Of a stretch of DNA of 64,000 bases, positions 25,409-33,833 are shown piece by piece. The notes below the pieces were generated by a model. The model worked only from the letters and a program-made list of their open reading frames with translations, was not told the origin of the DNA and searched no databases. Made by a program: the position numbers and the translations under genes. Numbering within the stretch: position 1 is the stretch's first letter; each line of letters starts with the position of its first letter. This stretch comes from Neobacillus vireti (GTDB taxonomy: Bacteria; Bacillota; Bacilli; Bacillales; Cytobacillaceae), in NCBI RefSeq assembly GCF_001026695.1, contig NZ_LDNB01000012.1:491378-555377 (forward strand), read 5' to 3'.

Positions 25409-27082
25409 ATGATTACTAAATTAAAATTAAAATTTGGTGCAACTCCAGAAAGTGAAAATTTAGAGCTAACAACAACTCCGGTTACAGTATTTGTTGGACC
25501 AAATAATTCGGGAAAGTCCAAGATATTAAATGAAATATTGTATTATTGCAGAGAAGGGCAAAAAAATGCCCAAGATGTAATTCTTGATGATATTGAGTTT
25601 CAAAATATGAATATAGAATTTGGGAATATTGCTCTATCTCGACTGAAACGAAAACCATTTCCACAGGAATCAATCCAACCAGGTAACATAATTGTTGGAA
25701 ATTATTCCGAAAGGACTCAAATAAGTGAGCAGGGGTTTTTAAGCTTTTTCAATAATCCAAATGAGCAAAGATATAATTTTTGTCATTTTTTTTTAAGATA
25801 CAGTTCTTTATTTTTGGATGGGCAAAACAGGATGCAGTTAATAAATCATCAGCAAGCTGGAGATTTACAAGCACCTCCAGTGAATAGTTTAGCTCTATTA
25901 TTTAGAGATGATAACAAAAGAGAAGAAGTACGTAGGATATTATATGATGCCTTTAAAAGGTACTTTGTGATTGACCCTACCGAGTTAGGTACATTAAAGA
26001 TGAAATTTTCTAACGTTGAACCGGAAAATGACATTCAAGAAAGGGGAATTCACAAAGACGCGGTTGATTTCCACTCACAGGGGCAAGAGATAACGAATCT
26101 TAGTGATGGTGTAAAAGCATTTACTGGAATTATTACTCAAGTTGTTGCAGGCGACCCTTCTGTCCTTATGATTGATGAACCTGAAGCGTTTTTACATCCC
26201 TCATTATCGTTTAAATTGGGAAAAGAAATTTCATCATCTGCTGCAAATTCAAATAAAAATATATTTGTTTCAACACACAGTGCTAACTTTATCATGGGTT
26301 GTATTCAATCAGGTGTGCCAGTTAATATTGTACGTTTGACTTATTTACATGGTGTACCAACTGCAAGAATTCTTCCAAGTGAAAATTTATTAAAACTAAT
26401 GAGGAATCCTTTATTGCGCTCAACAGGCGTAATTGAGGGCTTATTTTACGAATCCGTAATTGTGACAGAGTCAGATTCTGACCGTGCTTTTTATCAAGAA
26501 ATAAATGAGCGTTTATTAAAATTTATGCCCAACTCAGGTATTCCTAATTGCTTATTTATTAATGCTCAAAATAAGCAAACGGTACACCATATCATAAGAC
26601 CGTTAAGGGAATTGGGAATTCCTGCAGCAACAATAGTCGATATTGATGTTATAAAAGAGGGGGGAACAGTTTGGGCGAATTTTTTAAAAGGGGGCTATGT
26701 TCCCGAAATATCGTACGATTCTCTTGGCAATATGAGGGGAACGATAAAAAGAAAGTTTGATGAATTAGGGATAAATATGAAAACACAGGGTGGTATATCC
26801 ACTTTGCCTCCAGATGTTCGTGAAGCCGCAGACAATTTTTTAAATCAAATCGCCGAATATGGTTTATTCGTAATTAAAAATGGAGAATTGGAAAGCTGGC
26901 TAAAGGAATTAGAAGTTACAGGTCATGGTTCCAAATGGTTAATCGACATTTTTGAAAAAATGGGAGAAAATCCGGATTCTGAAGAATATTTAAAACCCAC
27001 AGAAGTGGATGTATGGTATTTCATGAAAACAATAGGGGAATGGCTGTTAGAACCTAACAGAAAGGGTATACCAAAAGATTAA
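25409..27082 (+). CDS. OLD-like ATPase with TOPRIM nuclease domain
   Basis: 557 residues; ATG 25409 after TTAGGAGAAAAC. The N-terminal ABC-type ATPase has Walker A GPNNSGKSK (about 31-39), a signature-like LSDGVKA (about 231), and Walker B LMIDEPEAFLHP (about 253). The C-terminal half looks like a TOPRIM domain: VIVTESDSDRAFYQE (about 352) with a later DIDV (about 412). This layout fits stand-alone OLD-family nucleases, several of which protect against phages. Placement directly after a restriction system on an island supports a defence role, which is inference. No second gene of a two-component system is adjacent. Confidence 0.75.
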   Translation: MITKLKLKFGATPESENLELTTTPVTVFVGPNNSGKSKILNEILYYCREGQKNAQDVILDDIEFQNMNIEFGNIALSRLKRKPFPQESIQPGNIIVGNYSERTQISEQGFLSFFNNPNEQRYNFCHFFLRYSSLFLDGQNRMQLINHQQAGDLQAPPVNSLALLFRDDNKREEVRRILYDAFKRYFVIDPTELGTLKMKFSNVEPENDIQERGIHKDAVDFHSQGQEITNLSDGVKAFTGIITQVVAGDPSVLMIDEPEAFLHPSLSFKLGKEISSSAANSNKNIFVSTHSANFIMGCIQSGVPVNIVRLTYLHGVPTARILPSENLLKLMRNPLLRSTGVIEGLFYESVIVTESDSDRAFYQEINERLLKFMPNSGIPNCLFINAQNKQTVHHIIRPLRELGIPAATIVDIDVIKEGGTVWANFLKGGYVPEISYDSLGNMRGTIKRKFDELGINMKTQGGISTLPPDVREAADNFLNQIAEYGLFVIKNGELESWLKELEVTGHGSKWLIDIFEKMGENPDSEEYLKPTEVDVWYFMKTIGEWLLEPNRKGIPKD

Positions 27083-27277
27083 ATTATTGTGCTAAAATTA
27101 CCTCCAAATAAAATGCAAACTTTCAAAACAAATGGAAGCCCCCTGCTATAATGAGCGCTTTCATTTACATTAGCTAGTATTTCCTCCGTAAGGTTTTTTT
27201 GAAAAGGCTTGAAGTTATTCTAGGAGTGGAAAATCAGGAAAAACAAGCATAAAAAGATTAAGTCCGTATAATTGTGT

Positions 27278-27302
27278 AAAAGCGCCAAAAGGCGCTTTTT
27301 TT
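27278..27302. terminator. Bidirectional terminator
   Basis: AAAAGCGCC-aaaa-GGCGCTTTT with T on the plus side. It sits between the ATPase gene region and the convergent minus-strand gene. Confidence 0.8.
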
Positions 27303-27483
27303 AGTAATCTAACTCGATCCGTTTCACCGTAACATCCATTTCATCGAGCAGTGCAACAAGATTTGTTAAGTCGGTCACCATCATTTCTTTATTGTACAGG
27401 TCATCACCGATTACCATGTTCAAGATTCCTAAAACTTCTGCTTTGATGGATGCGATTTCTTCTTTTCGTTCAAAATCAATCAT
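27301..27483 (-). CDS. Hypothetical small protein
   Basis: 60 residues from ATG 27483 (GTAGGTG six bases upstream; a longer frame to 27525 lacks a ribosome site). Helical and acidic: MIDFERKEEIASIKAEVLG, then TDLTNLVALLDEMDV. No known family; stand-alone. Confidence 0.5.
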   Translation of the reverse strand: MIDFERKEEIASIKAEVLGILNMVIGDDLYNKEMMVTDLTNLVALLDEMDVTVKRIELDY

Positions 27484-27595
27484 AATTTCACCTACTTTGT
27501 TGTTTGTTTTCCTACATTTTTCCAACTGTAAATAAAATTATTCCCGAGTGAACAAATTGCTGGTGGGGCATTTTATTACAAAAGGAGGATGAAAC

Positions 27596-27931
27596 ATGAA
27601 GTTAAAGCTTATGGTTGTTGGTACTGAAACAGGAACTATACGTTTGCCAATATTCATTCCGAGCGGAATGATAACAATATCTGCCGTATTTGATATAAAT
27701 TGGAGACTGCTGGATGTTTATACTCATCCAATTGAAATAAACCGATTAAATTTAAATGATGATGAAACCAGACTATGTTATAAGCAAATAGCTAATCATA
27801 TTGAATATTTAAAGTCCTTCGTCCGAAAGAATCGTATGAGATTTCTAACGCGTACGGCTTATGATGAAGATGATTTTATCATGAAAGATTCGTACAATAT
27901 CACAGATGAAGAGTTAATTTACTCAGAGTAA
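27596..27931 (+). CDS. Hypothetical protein
   Basis: 111 residues; ATG with AAAAGGAGGATGAA upstream, an excellent ribosome site. The N-terminal half is beta-rich (LKLMVVGTETGTIRLPIFI), the C-terminal half helical and charged. No motif recognised. It has its own terminator. It is typical of the orphan single-gene units in this element. Confidence 0.55.
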   Translation: MKLKLMVVGTETGTIRLPIFIPSGMITISAVFDINWRLLDVYTHPIEINRLNLNDDETRLCYKQIANHIEYLKSFVRKNRMRFLTRTAYDEDDFIMKDSYNITDEELIYSE

Positions 27932-27944
27932 ATAAACGAATAAA

Positions 27945-27967
27945 AAGAGCGCCGGATGGCGCTTTTT
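27945..27967 (+). terminator. Intrinsic terminator
   Basis: AGCGCC-ggat-GGCGCT with TTTT. Confidence 0.75.
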
Positions 27968-28226
27968 GCTGTGAGCCGATAGTCGGATAGATGATTAGAT
28001 TTTCACCACTGAATAATTTTACCAATTATGCGCAAATTAATAATAATTGTGAATAATTAAACAGTCTTATGGGAGGATAAGCATTCGTATGATTGAAAAT
28101 AATAAATTCTTGCGCTTGATTGAGTAAAAAACAACGTTTAATATTTTTATATTATGCTTCTAAAAAAACATTAAAGACAAGATACCAAACAAGTTCCGGT
28201 AGCATATTTTGCTATGAGGTGATCTC

Positions 28227-28355
28227 ATGAAAGTGAAATATGCCGAGAGAGGAACTTTTGATTCCGAGAAAGCGGCAAGGGGACTAGTTGAACTGACAAA
28301 TAAACGTAAGAAACCGTGCCGAAATGATAAAAAAGGAAATGACAAGCTAAAGTAA
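28227..28355 (+). CDS. Small basic protein at the right end of the element
   Basis: 42 residues, MKVKYAERGTFDSEKAARGLVELTNKRKKP..., lysine-rich, with GAGGTGATCTC as ribosome site and a strong terminator right after the stop. It is the last gene before attR, 99 bp away. The size, charge and place next to an att site would suit a recombination directionality factor, but nothing in the sequence proves it. Confidence 0.5.
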   Translation: MKVKYAERGTFDSEKAARGLVELTNKRKKPCRNDKKGNDKLK

Positions 28356-28388
28356 ACTCATGTATCATTTGGTATATGAGTTTTTTTG
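28354..28388 (+). terminator. Terminator before attR
   Basis: AAACTCAT/ATGAGTTT with an intervening loop and TTTT. It isolates element transcription from yodN. Confidence 0.75.
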
Positions 28389-28429
28389 TTTTGGAAACTC
28401 AGACCCCCTTTAAATCATAGGGTTATAAA

Positions 28430-28475
28430 TCCGGCTACTTTAGAAAGTTTACGGATGTTAAATGGCTCGACGGAA
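28430..28475. other. attR of the yodN element
   Basis: GATGTTAA at 28454-28461 with crossover GA at 28454-28455. The element-side arm TTTAGAAA (28439-28446) is the exact complement of TTTCTAAA at attL (2229-2236). Confidence 0.85.
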
Positions 28476-29068
28476 AGTACGTGTATGAAGTAAATAAAAG
28501 TGATGGGCTGTTCATAGAATCCGCCTTACAATTACTATCGGAGTATGAAGGCACGGTATTGGAGCACGAACAGATTGATATTGAATATAAATTCTTCTTC
28601 GGAGATTTAGTTCAAGTCAGTGGTTATGGTGCCGATTTATTTAAAGTGGTTGGCTTTCGAACAGAGATTTGGCGGTACAAAGAAGACGCTTGGGAAGATA
28701 TTATTTATGAGTTATCAAGGGTGAGTGATGGGGAATGGCTCGAAGCAGGTGAAGAGGAACTGACACTTGTAGCTGATGCGGAGAATGCTGATACATTTAT
28801 CCAAAAGTTAGGAATCCTATACTTAGTGAATAAGCAGGAAAAGGCAGCAAATATACCTAAACCACTAAACATGGTAAGAAAAGCGGAATTTGAAGAAATT
28901 GAAAGAAAGAAGGAAAAAAAGGAATTAATTGACAACCTCTTGGACATATTTAATGATTACCGAATTTTATATGAAATGTTTCATGATCAGGAATATTATC
29001 AAGTAATGCGGGTGATTCTCAGGAAATTAGAAAGTCTAGGGAGCAATGATGGCAAAAGTCATGTATAA
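28462..29068 (+). pseudogene. yodN: yodN 3' part, separated from its start by the element
   Basis: Continues the frame of 2139-2227: ...GRITDV + KWLDGKYVYEVNKSDG.... It could be translated on its own only from GTG 28481, which has no ribosome site and follows a terminator and attR. The restored protein is 231 residues. The first part looks like an SH3-like beta barrel (KIGDTVVI...GTVGRITDV), the rest acidic and helical. Together with yozD and yodL downstream it identifies the gene as yodN. The function of YodN is not known to me. Confidence 0.9.
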
Positions 29069-29074
29069 TTACCA

Positions 29075-29236
29075 TCATGATGCCTCAAATAGTAAATACA
29101 GGACAAATGGAATTCCTGCCCATTTAATCAGAAAAAACAACGTGTTGGTAATCTTCTCAAAGAGTCGGAGGGTGAAACCATCCTCCTTATTTACATCTTC
29201 TATCCATGCCTCAAGCTTTAATTGAAAATATGACAT
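29075..29236 (-). CDS. Small single-span membrane protein
   Basis: 53 residues on the minus strand from ATG 29236, with GAGGTGATAAGG upstream. It starts MSYFQLKLEAWIEDVNKEDG and ends with one hydrophobic segment, TLFFLIKWAGIPFVLYLLF. Convergent with yodN. No name can be assigned; the good ribosome site and sensible composition support it. Confidence 0.55.
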   Translation of the reverse strand: MSYFQLKLEAWIEDVNKEDGFTLRLFEKITNTLFFLIKWAGIPFVLYLLFEAS

Positions 29237-29426
29237 CCTTATCACCTCATAGTGTTCTTTTCAATCATCCTATGCTTGTCCAAGCGGAAATAGACATGGC
29301 TTCTTGATAAAATAAAAGGTTCGGAAAAACATTAATAAAGTCTTAAGGGTATACCTTCTCTTTACAACGTAAATGGCATGAAAAAGCTATTTCCATCATA
29401 CATTCTCTAAAAAGGGGGCGATGCTA

Positions 29427-29600
29427 ATGAGAGAAATTGAAGTATTTATTGATACAGAAGAGATTGCCGAATTTTTCTTTCATGAGCTAGTGAAAAGGGG
29501 ATACGTTCCTAGTGAAGAAGAATTAGAAGAAATCGCTGATATAACGTTTGAATATTTAATTGAAAAGAGCATTATTGACGAAGAGGTAGAAGATGAATAG
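29427..29600 (+). CDS. yozD: YozD family protein
   Basis: 57 residues, very acidic, MREIEVFIDTEEIAEFFF.... ATG 29427 is preferred over 29421 because AAAGGGGGCG lies at 29411-29420. Recognised as YozD by sequence and by its place between yodN and yodL. The role is unknown. Confidence 0.8.
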   Translation: MREIEVFIDTEEIAEFFFHELVKRGYVPSEEELEEIADITFEYLIEKSIIDEEVEDE

Positions 29601-29735
29601 GAAACTAGTAACTCAAGGTTCCATATACGATAGATGATAGGTGCAGTTACTCAGTTATTTAACCCTTGAAACATTTTTCTTCGGTAAAATGAGGAATTCG
29701 ACAAAAATAGTGAAAATTCTAAGGAGGATTTGACA

Positions 29736-29756
29736 ATGTGTATGGCCAATTATTAG
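29736..29756 (+). promoter_or_regulatory. Possible leader peptide of yodL
   Basis: A six-codon frame (MCMANY, stop at 29754) preceded by TAAGGAGGATTTGACA, a strong ribosome site with nothing else to serve. Its codons run into a perfect hairpin that touches the yodL ribosome site. Confidence 0.5.
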
Positions 29757-29782
29757 AATAAGCGATTAATTCTAATAATTGG
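29746..29782 (+). promoter_or_regulatory. Perfect hairpin overlapping the yodL ribosome-binding site
   Basis: CCAATTATTAGAAT (29746-29759) pairs exactly with ATTCTAATAATTGG (29769-29782) across a 9-nt loop. The last GG is also the start of GGAGG used by yodL, so folding and yodL translation should interfere. Confidence 0.6.
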
Positions 29783-29788
29783 AGGTAT

Positions 29789-30100
29789 ATGATGATCAAG
29801 GTATTAACAAGAAGAGCAAATATTCAGTATGATGTGACGATCTTTCAAACTCCAAAGTACCGCGAAAATAAAGGATATAAAGAGGTCTATCGTACGAACA
29901 TTTCGGCAAATAGCCGGGAGCAGTGTTTAGAGGAAACCTTCAGCCGCTTTAACGTAACCGATAGATTACCGGCAAATTATAAAGGAAGATTTCTCGCAAC
30001 CGGCGATATCATCTTGATTGATGAAGCCCGTGGCGGCCAGTATTATTTTCAATTAAAACCCGGCGGCTGGTTCCCCATAAATCGTATCATTCTACTTTAA
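29789..30100 (+). CDS. yodL: YodL-family protein
   Basis: 103 residues (or 102 from the second ATG), MIKVLTRRANIQYDVTIFQ..., ending PGGWFPINRIILL. Recognised as YodL, which in B. subtilis has been linked to control of cell width through MreB-type proteins. It follows yozD in the conserved order. A six-codon leader frame and a hairpin reach into its ribosome site, so translational control is likely. Intrinsic terminator downstream. Confidence 0.85.
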   Translation: MMIKVLTRRANIQYDVTIFQTPKYRENKGYKEVYRTNISANSREQCLEETFSRFNVTDRLPANYKGRFLATGDIILIDEARGGQYYFQLKPGGWFPINRIILL

Positions 30101-30114
30101 AATGAACAGTCAAT

Positions 30115-30146
30115 AAACCTAAGGAGATACCCTTAGGTTTTTTTTC
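30115..30146. terminator. Terminator after yodL
   Basis: AAACCTAAG/CTTAGGTTT hairpin with a T-run. It overlaps the stop of the convergent small gene. Confidence 0.85.
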
Positions 30147-30264
30147 TTCCGCCTGTAGCGTTATGCTCTTTTGCATGTGCTTCATGTTCCGCGACAATCG
30201 CTTCAGCAGGGATGTGATTATTCTTCTTAGCTGAATTTATTCTGCTTCGATGTTTTTTACCCAT
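30133..30264 (-). CDS. Small basic protein (hypothetical)
   Basis: 43 residues from ATG 30264 with TAAGGAGGGGG upstream. It reads MGKKHRSRINSAKKNNHIPA, then EAIVAEHEAHAKEHNATGG. Strongly basic start and a His/Ala/Glu helix; it resembles small Bacillus spore-associated or hypothetical peptides but I cannot place it. Too short for most gene finders. Confidence 0.6.
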   Translation of the reverse strand: MGKKHRSRINSAKKNNHIPAEAIVAEHEAHAKEHNATGGRKKT

Positions 30265-30406
30265 CGTTAACCCCCTCCTTATAACAAATAGATTTCCACA
30301 AAATCAAAAAAACATGTCAAGGTTTTGCTTTAAAAGCGATTATGTTATAGTGGCTATGGTGCAGAATAACAAATACTGTCCTTATATTTGATTGGAGGTC
30401 TATTTA

Positions 30407-31111
30407 ATGAGTGTACATATTGGTGCCAAAGAAAATGAAATTGCCGAAACAGTCTTGCTTCCTGGAGATCCGCTTCGAGCAAAATATATTGCTGAAACGT
30501 TTTTAGAGGATGCAAAATGTTATAACGAAGTCCGTAATATGTTAGGTTTTACTGGAACCTATAAAGGAAAACGGATTTCTGTTCAAGGGACTGGAATGGG
30601 TGTGCCATCCATTTCTATTTATGTAAATGAATTAATCCAAAGCTATCAAGTGCAAAATCTAATTAGGATTGGTACGTGTGGAGCGATTCAAAAAGATGTT
30701 AAAGTTCGCGATGTAATTTTGGCGATGACAAGTTCAACAGATTCGAATATGAATCGTCTTACTTTTGGTCATGTTGACTTTGCCCCTACTGCTAACTTTG
30801 ACTTGCTTAGAAAGGCTTATGATGCAGGTGTGACCAAAGGACTTAATTTGAAAGTAGGGAATATTTTCACAGCAGATTCATTCTATAATGATAATGCTGA
30901 ACTTGAAAAATGGGCAAGATATCAAATCCTTGCAATCGAAATGGAAACAACTGCACTTTATACATTAGCTGCTAAATTTGACCGCAAAGCACTTTCCGTT
31001 CTAACCGTCAGTGATCATATCTTAACAGGTGAGGAAACAACAGCTGAAGAAAGACAATTGACCTTTAATGATATGATAGAAGTTGCCTTGGAAGCAGCAA
31101 TCAAGGAATAA
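30407..31111 (+). CDS. deoD: Purine-nucleoside phosphorylase
   Basis: 234 residues from ATG 30407 with TTGGAGG upstream. Hexameric trimeric-type phosphorylase of the nucleoside salvage pathway, splitting purine (deoxy)nucleosides with phosphate. Signature features: [20 protein letters not shown] at the start with the GDPLRA phosphate-binding turn, GTGMGVPS (about 67), LIRIGTCGA, and [13 protein letters not shown] substrate loop (EMETTALY, about 178). The length matches the family (233-236). It is monocistronic, followed by a terminator. Confidence 0.97.
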   Translation: MSVHIGAKENEIAETVLLPGDPLRAKYIAETFLEDAKCYNEVRNMLGFTGTYKGKRISVQGTGMGVPSISIYVNELIQSYQVQNLIRIGTCGAIQKDVKVRDVILAMTSSTDSNMNRLTFGHVDFAPTANFDLLRKAYDAGVTKGLNLKVGNIFTADSFYNDNAELEKWARYQILAIEMETTALYTLAAKFDRKALSVLTVSDHILTGEETTAEERQLTFNDMIEVALEAAIKE

Positions 31112-31119
31112 AACTTCCC

Positions 31120-31149
31120 ACCTCTTCCAAAAAGGAAGGGGTTTTTTCT
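31120..31149 (+). terminator. Terminator of deoD
   Basis: CCTCTTCC-aaaaa-GGAAGGGG followed by TTTTTT. Confidence 0.75.
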
Positions 31150-31255
31150 ATTTTTTTGAAGGTCATAGTGGTTATTATTAATTTCAATAACTTTTCTTGT
31201 GTTTTTTTATAAAAAAGATGTTATTCTAATCACTAAGGGTTTACTTTTATGGTTA

Positions 31256-32767
31256 ATGAAAGTGGTGAAGGCTTTGGAAGAAAAGAATGTTGAACAAGAG
31301 AAAACTGCAGAAGGAAACATTGAACAAGAGCAAGCAACAGAGAGCAAATCCAGTTATATTCGATTAAAAAAGTTTCACTTTATCATGCTGTTATTTTGCA
31401 TTGTTTTTCTATCTGCGGGGATTACGACATTTGCCCTGGCGTTTGGAAAAGAAAAGGTCGTAACAGTTGCTCCTCAAAGGACAGAATTTAATAAACTTTA
31501 TGAAGCCTTTGATACATTAAAAAATGGTTATTACAAGGATTTGGATCAAAAAAAGCTCATAAATGGTGCGATAAACGGGATGGTCGATTCCCTGGATGAC
31601 CCATACTCCGATTATATGAGTAATGAGGAAGCAAAAAGCTTTCATAGTAGTATTTCTTCTTCGTTTGAAGGAATTGGTGCCGAGATTCAAGAAAAGGATG
31701 GGCATATTGTCATCGTGTCCCCGATTAAAGGGTCTCCTGCTGAAAAAGCAGGCTTAAAACCTAATGATATGATTACGTCAGTCGATGGAAAAAGCCTGCA
31801 GGGAATGACTTCAACCCAAGCGGTTACCTTAATTAGAGGGAAAAAGGGAACGAAGGTAGAATTGACAATTCAGCGCCCAGGAATAGATGCGCCGATGACG
31901 GTGCCGATTATTCGCGATGAGATTCCTATTGAGACTGTTTATGGTGAAATGGTGGATGAGTCGATTGCTAAAGTTCAAATTACCAGCTTTTCAACGAATA
32001 CATCAAAAGAATTAGTTGAGACCTTAAATGATTTGCAGAAAAAGGGAATGAAAGGTTTGGTCTTAGACTTGCGGCAAAATCCTGGGGGCTTATTAAACCA
32101 AGCGATCGACATATCAAGTATGTTCGTTCCTAAAGGTAAGATCATTGTCAAGGAAGAAGACCGGAATGGCAAGATAACCGAAATTCCTTCGAAAAATACC
32201 GGAAATCCAGACCTGCCATTAGTGGTGCTAATTGATAAAGGAAGTGCAAGTGCTTCCGAAATTCTTTCCGCTGCAGTAAAAGAATCTGCTGGTGTACCGC
32301 TTGTTGGTGAAAAATCTTTTGGAAAAGGTACGGTACAGACAACCGCTGATTTCAAAGACGGCTCCAATATTAAATATACCATTGCCAAATGGCTGACGCC
32401 GGATGGAACGTGGATTCATAAAAAAGGAATCACCCCGGATGTAGAAGTTGCTCTCCCTGATTATGCTTCATTGCCGATTATCAATCCGGATAAGGAGCTT
32501 GCCTTGTCTATTTCATCTGCGGAAGTGGAGACGGCGCAAAAGATGTTGAAGGCGATTGGCTATGACCCAGGCAGAGAAGATGGATTTTTCGATGAGAAAA
32601 CGAAAGAAGCTGTCACTCAATTTCAAACAGCACAAAAGCTTCCGGTTGATGGAGTTTTAAAAGGTGAATCAACATTGAAATTGATGGATCTGTTAAGAGA
32701 AAAAATAAAGACAAATGATACGCAAATGCTAAAAGCGATTGAGGTCTTAAAAGGGAAAATGAAATAA
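31256..32767 (+). CDS. Carboxy-terminal processing (S41) protease
   Basis: About 503 residues. A charged N-terminus is followed by one membrane span (41-63), a PDZ domain (IVSPIKGSPAEKAGLKPNDM, near 145-215) and an S41 serine-protease domain, with nucleophile in DKGSASASE and lysine in GEKSFGKGTVQT. A C-terminal peptidoglycan-binding domain closes it (AIGYDPGREDGFFDEKTK). CtpA/CtpB class; CtpB acts in sporulation signalling in B. subtilis, but I cannot say which paralogue this is. The start is uncertain: ATG 31256 or TTG 31274, neither with an ideal ribosome site. Confidence 0.9.
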   Translation: MKVVKALEEKNVEQEKTAEGNIEQEQATESKSSYIRLKKFHFIMLLFCIVFLSAGITTFALAFGKEKVVTVAPQRTEFNKLYEAFDTLKNGYYKDLDQKKLINGAINGMVDSLDDPYSDYMSNEEAKSFHSSISSSFEGIGAEIQEKDGHIVIVSPIKGSPAEKAGLKPNDMITSVDGKSLQGMTSTQAVTLIRGKKGTKVELTIQRPGIDAPMTVPIIRDEIPIETVYGEMVDESIAKVQITSFSTNTSKELVETLNDLQKKGMKGLVLDLRQNPGGLLNQAIDISSMFVPKGKIIVKEEDRNGKITEIPSKNTGNPDLPLVVLIDKGSASASEILSAAVKESAGVPLVGEKSFGKGTVQTTADFKDGSNIKYTIAKWLTPDGTWIHKKGITPDVEVALPDYASLPIINPDKELALSISSAEVETAQKMLKAIGYDPGREDGFFDEKTKEAVTQFQTAQKLPVDGVLKGESTLKLMDLLREKIKTNDTQMLKAIEVLKGKMK

Positions 32768-32774
32768 CAAAATG

Positions 32775-32806
32775 GAACCCGATTCAAATGAGTCGGGTTC
32801 ATTTCT
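32775..32806 (+). terminator. Terminator of the ctp gene
   Basis: GAACCCGA/TCGGGTTC hairpin with a short T-rich tail. Confidence 0.7.
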
Positions 32807-32837
32807 TATGTCTTATCGGAAAGAGGAGTGAAGGGAA

Positions 32838-33746
32838 ATGACGTTAAAAAAAACAGAAGTATATATTTTATCAGGCTTTTTAGGCAGTGGAAAAACAAGC
32901 CTTTTAAAACGTTTTCTAGAAGATGAACGGAAATCAGCGCGAAAAGTCGCAGTCATGATGAATGAATTAGGAAAAGTATCGATTGACTCTGATGCTGTAG
33001 ATGAAGACGTATCACTGAAAGAGTTATTAGGAGGCTGTATATGCTGCTCGATTCAGGATAAGCTTGAGGCCCAGCTTCAAGGTCTATTAGTAGAGGAAAA
33101 GCCGGATGTCATTTATATCGAAACGACAGGCGCCGCCCATCCTGTTGAAGTGTTAGATGCGATTCTTTCTCCGTTGTTTGCGGATCAATTGAATATTAAA
33201 GGAATTATTACAACAGTTGATGGCACGAGATGGAAGGACAGGAAATCATTAAGTCCGCAGCTTCAGCAGCTTGTCCTTGAGCAAGTTAGACATGCTGACT
33301 TTATCATAATTAACAAGATGAAGGATTTGAAAGAACAGGAACAAGCGGCTATTTCCTTTGAAATCCAAGCCATTAACCAAACAGCAAAATGCTTGCTGAC
33401 GAATTATTCTCAGGTTTCAATTGAACAGCTTAGAGGTCTATCTGTATCCTTTGAAAAGGCATCACAGCGAATTGATTTAAACTTATCCACCTTTGTCTAC
33501 CAATTTAAAACCGCAATTAATCATACAGCGTTTGAGGAATTCTTAAAAGTACTGCCGGATACAATTTACCGTATAAAAGGATATGTGAAATTTGATTCTT
33601 CGGCACTGCCGTTTTTATTCCAATTTTCATATGGTATGCCGCTTTACATCAAAGAAGAGATGAATTTGCCATTAAACCTCGTATTTATCGGTGAAAATAT
33701 CGATTGGAATCGGATTGAGGAACAGCTGGGAAATCTTGAGAAATAA
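32838..33746 (+). CDS. CobW/COG0523-family GTPase (putative metallochaperone)
   Basis: 302 residues, AAGAGGAGTGAAGGGAA upstream. P-loop FLGSGKTS (about 15), the metal-binding CxCC motif in GGCICCSI (about 67), and base-recognition NKMKD (about 155). A shorter CobW C-terminal domain follows. The family delivers zinc or other metals using GTP; B. subtilis YciC is a relative. I see no Zur-type palindrome upstream and no metal-uptake neighbours, so the metal is not assignable. Confidence 0.88.
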   Translation: MTLKKTEVYILSGFLGSGKTSLLKRFLEDERKSARKVAVMMNELGKVSIDSDAVDEDVSLKELLGGCICCSIQDKLEAQLQGLLVEEKPDVIYIETTGAAHPVEVLDAILSPLFADQLNIKGIITTVDGTRWKDRKSLSPQLQQLVLEQVRHADFIIINKMKDLKEQEQAAISFEIQAINQTAKCLLTNYSQVSIEQLRGLSVSFEKASQRIDLNLSTFVYQFKTAINHTAFEEFLKVLPDTIYRIKGYVKFDSSALPFLFQFSYGMPLYIKEEMNLPLNLVFIGENIDWNRIEEQLGNLEK

Positions 33747-33833
33747 GAAAATAGTCAAGATGAAATGAATGATAAATAGATATTCAGGTAACTCTTTTAA
33801 TGTAGCTTAAAAACCATTAAGAGGGGGTCTGAA

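Larger units (their letters stand above)
2220..28454. mobile_element. 26.2-kb integrative element inserted in yodN by a large serine recombinase
   Basis: Bounded by GATGTTAA repeats, splitting yodN in frame. A large serine recombinase is the first gene inside attL. The cargo is hsdMSR, an OLD-like ATPase, yolD, a resolvase, a second recombination module (5124-9266), two inverted-repeat cassettes and many orphan genes. No replication, transfer or phage structural genes were seen. The organisation recalls skin and other elements that split Bacillus genes, but whether excision is developmental here is unknown. Confidence 0.88.

Noticed and set aside
25409..27082. OLD-like gene as part of a PARIS- or Gabija-type pair
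   Set aside because: ATPase and TOPRIM are in one chain and no helicase or second TOPRIM gene is adjacent; the next genes are small orphans.
2220..28454. Element as a prophage
   Set aside because: No capsid, tail, lysis, terminase or phage replication genes; only recombinases, defence and orphan genes.
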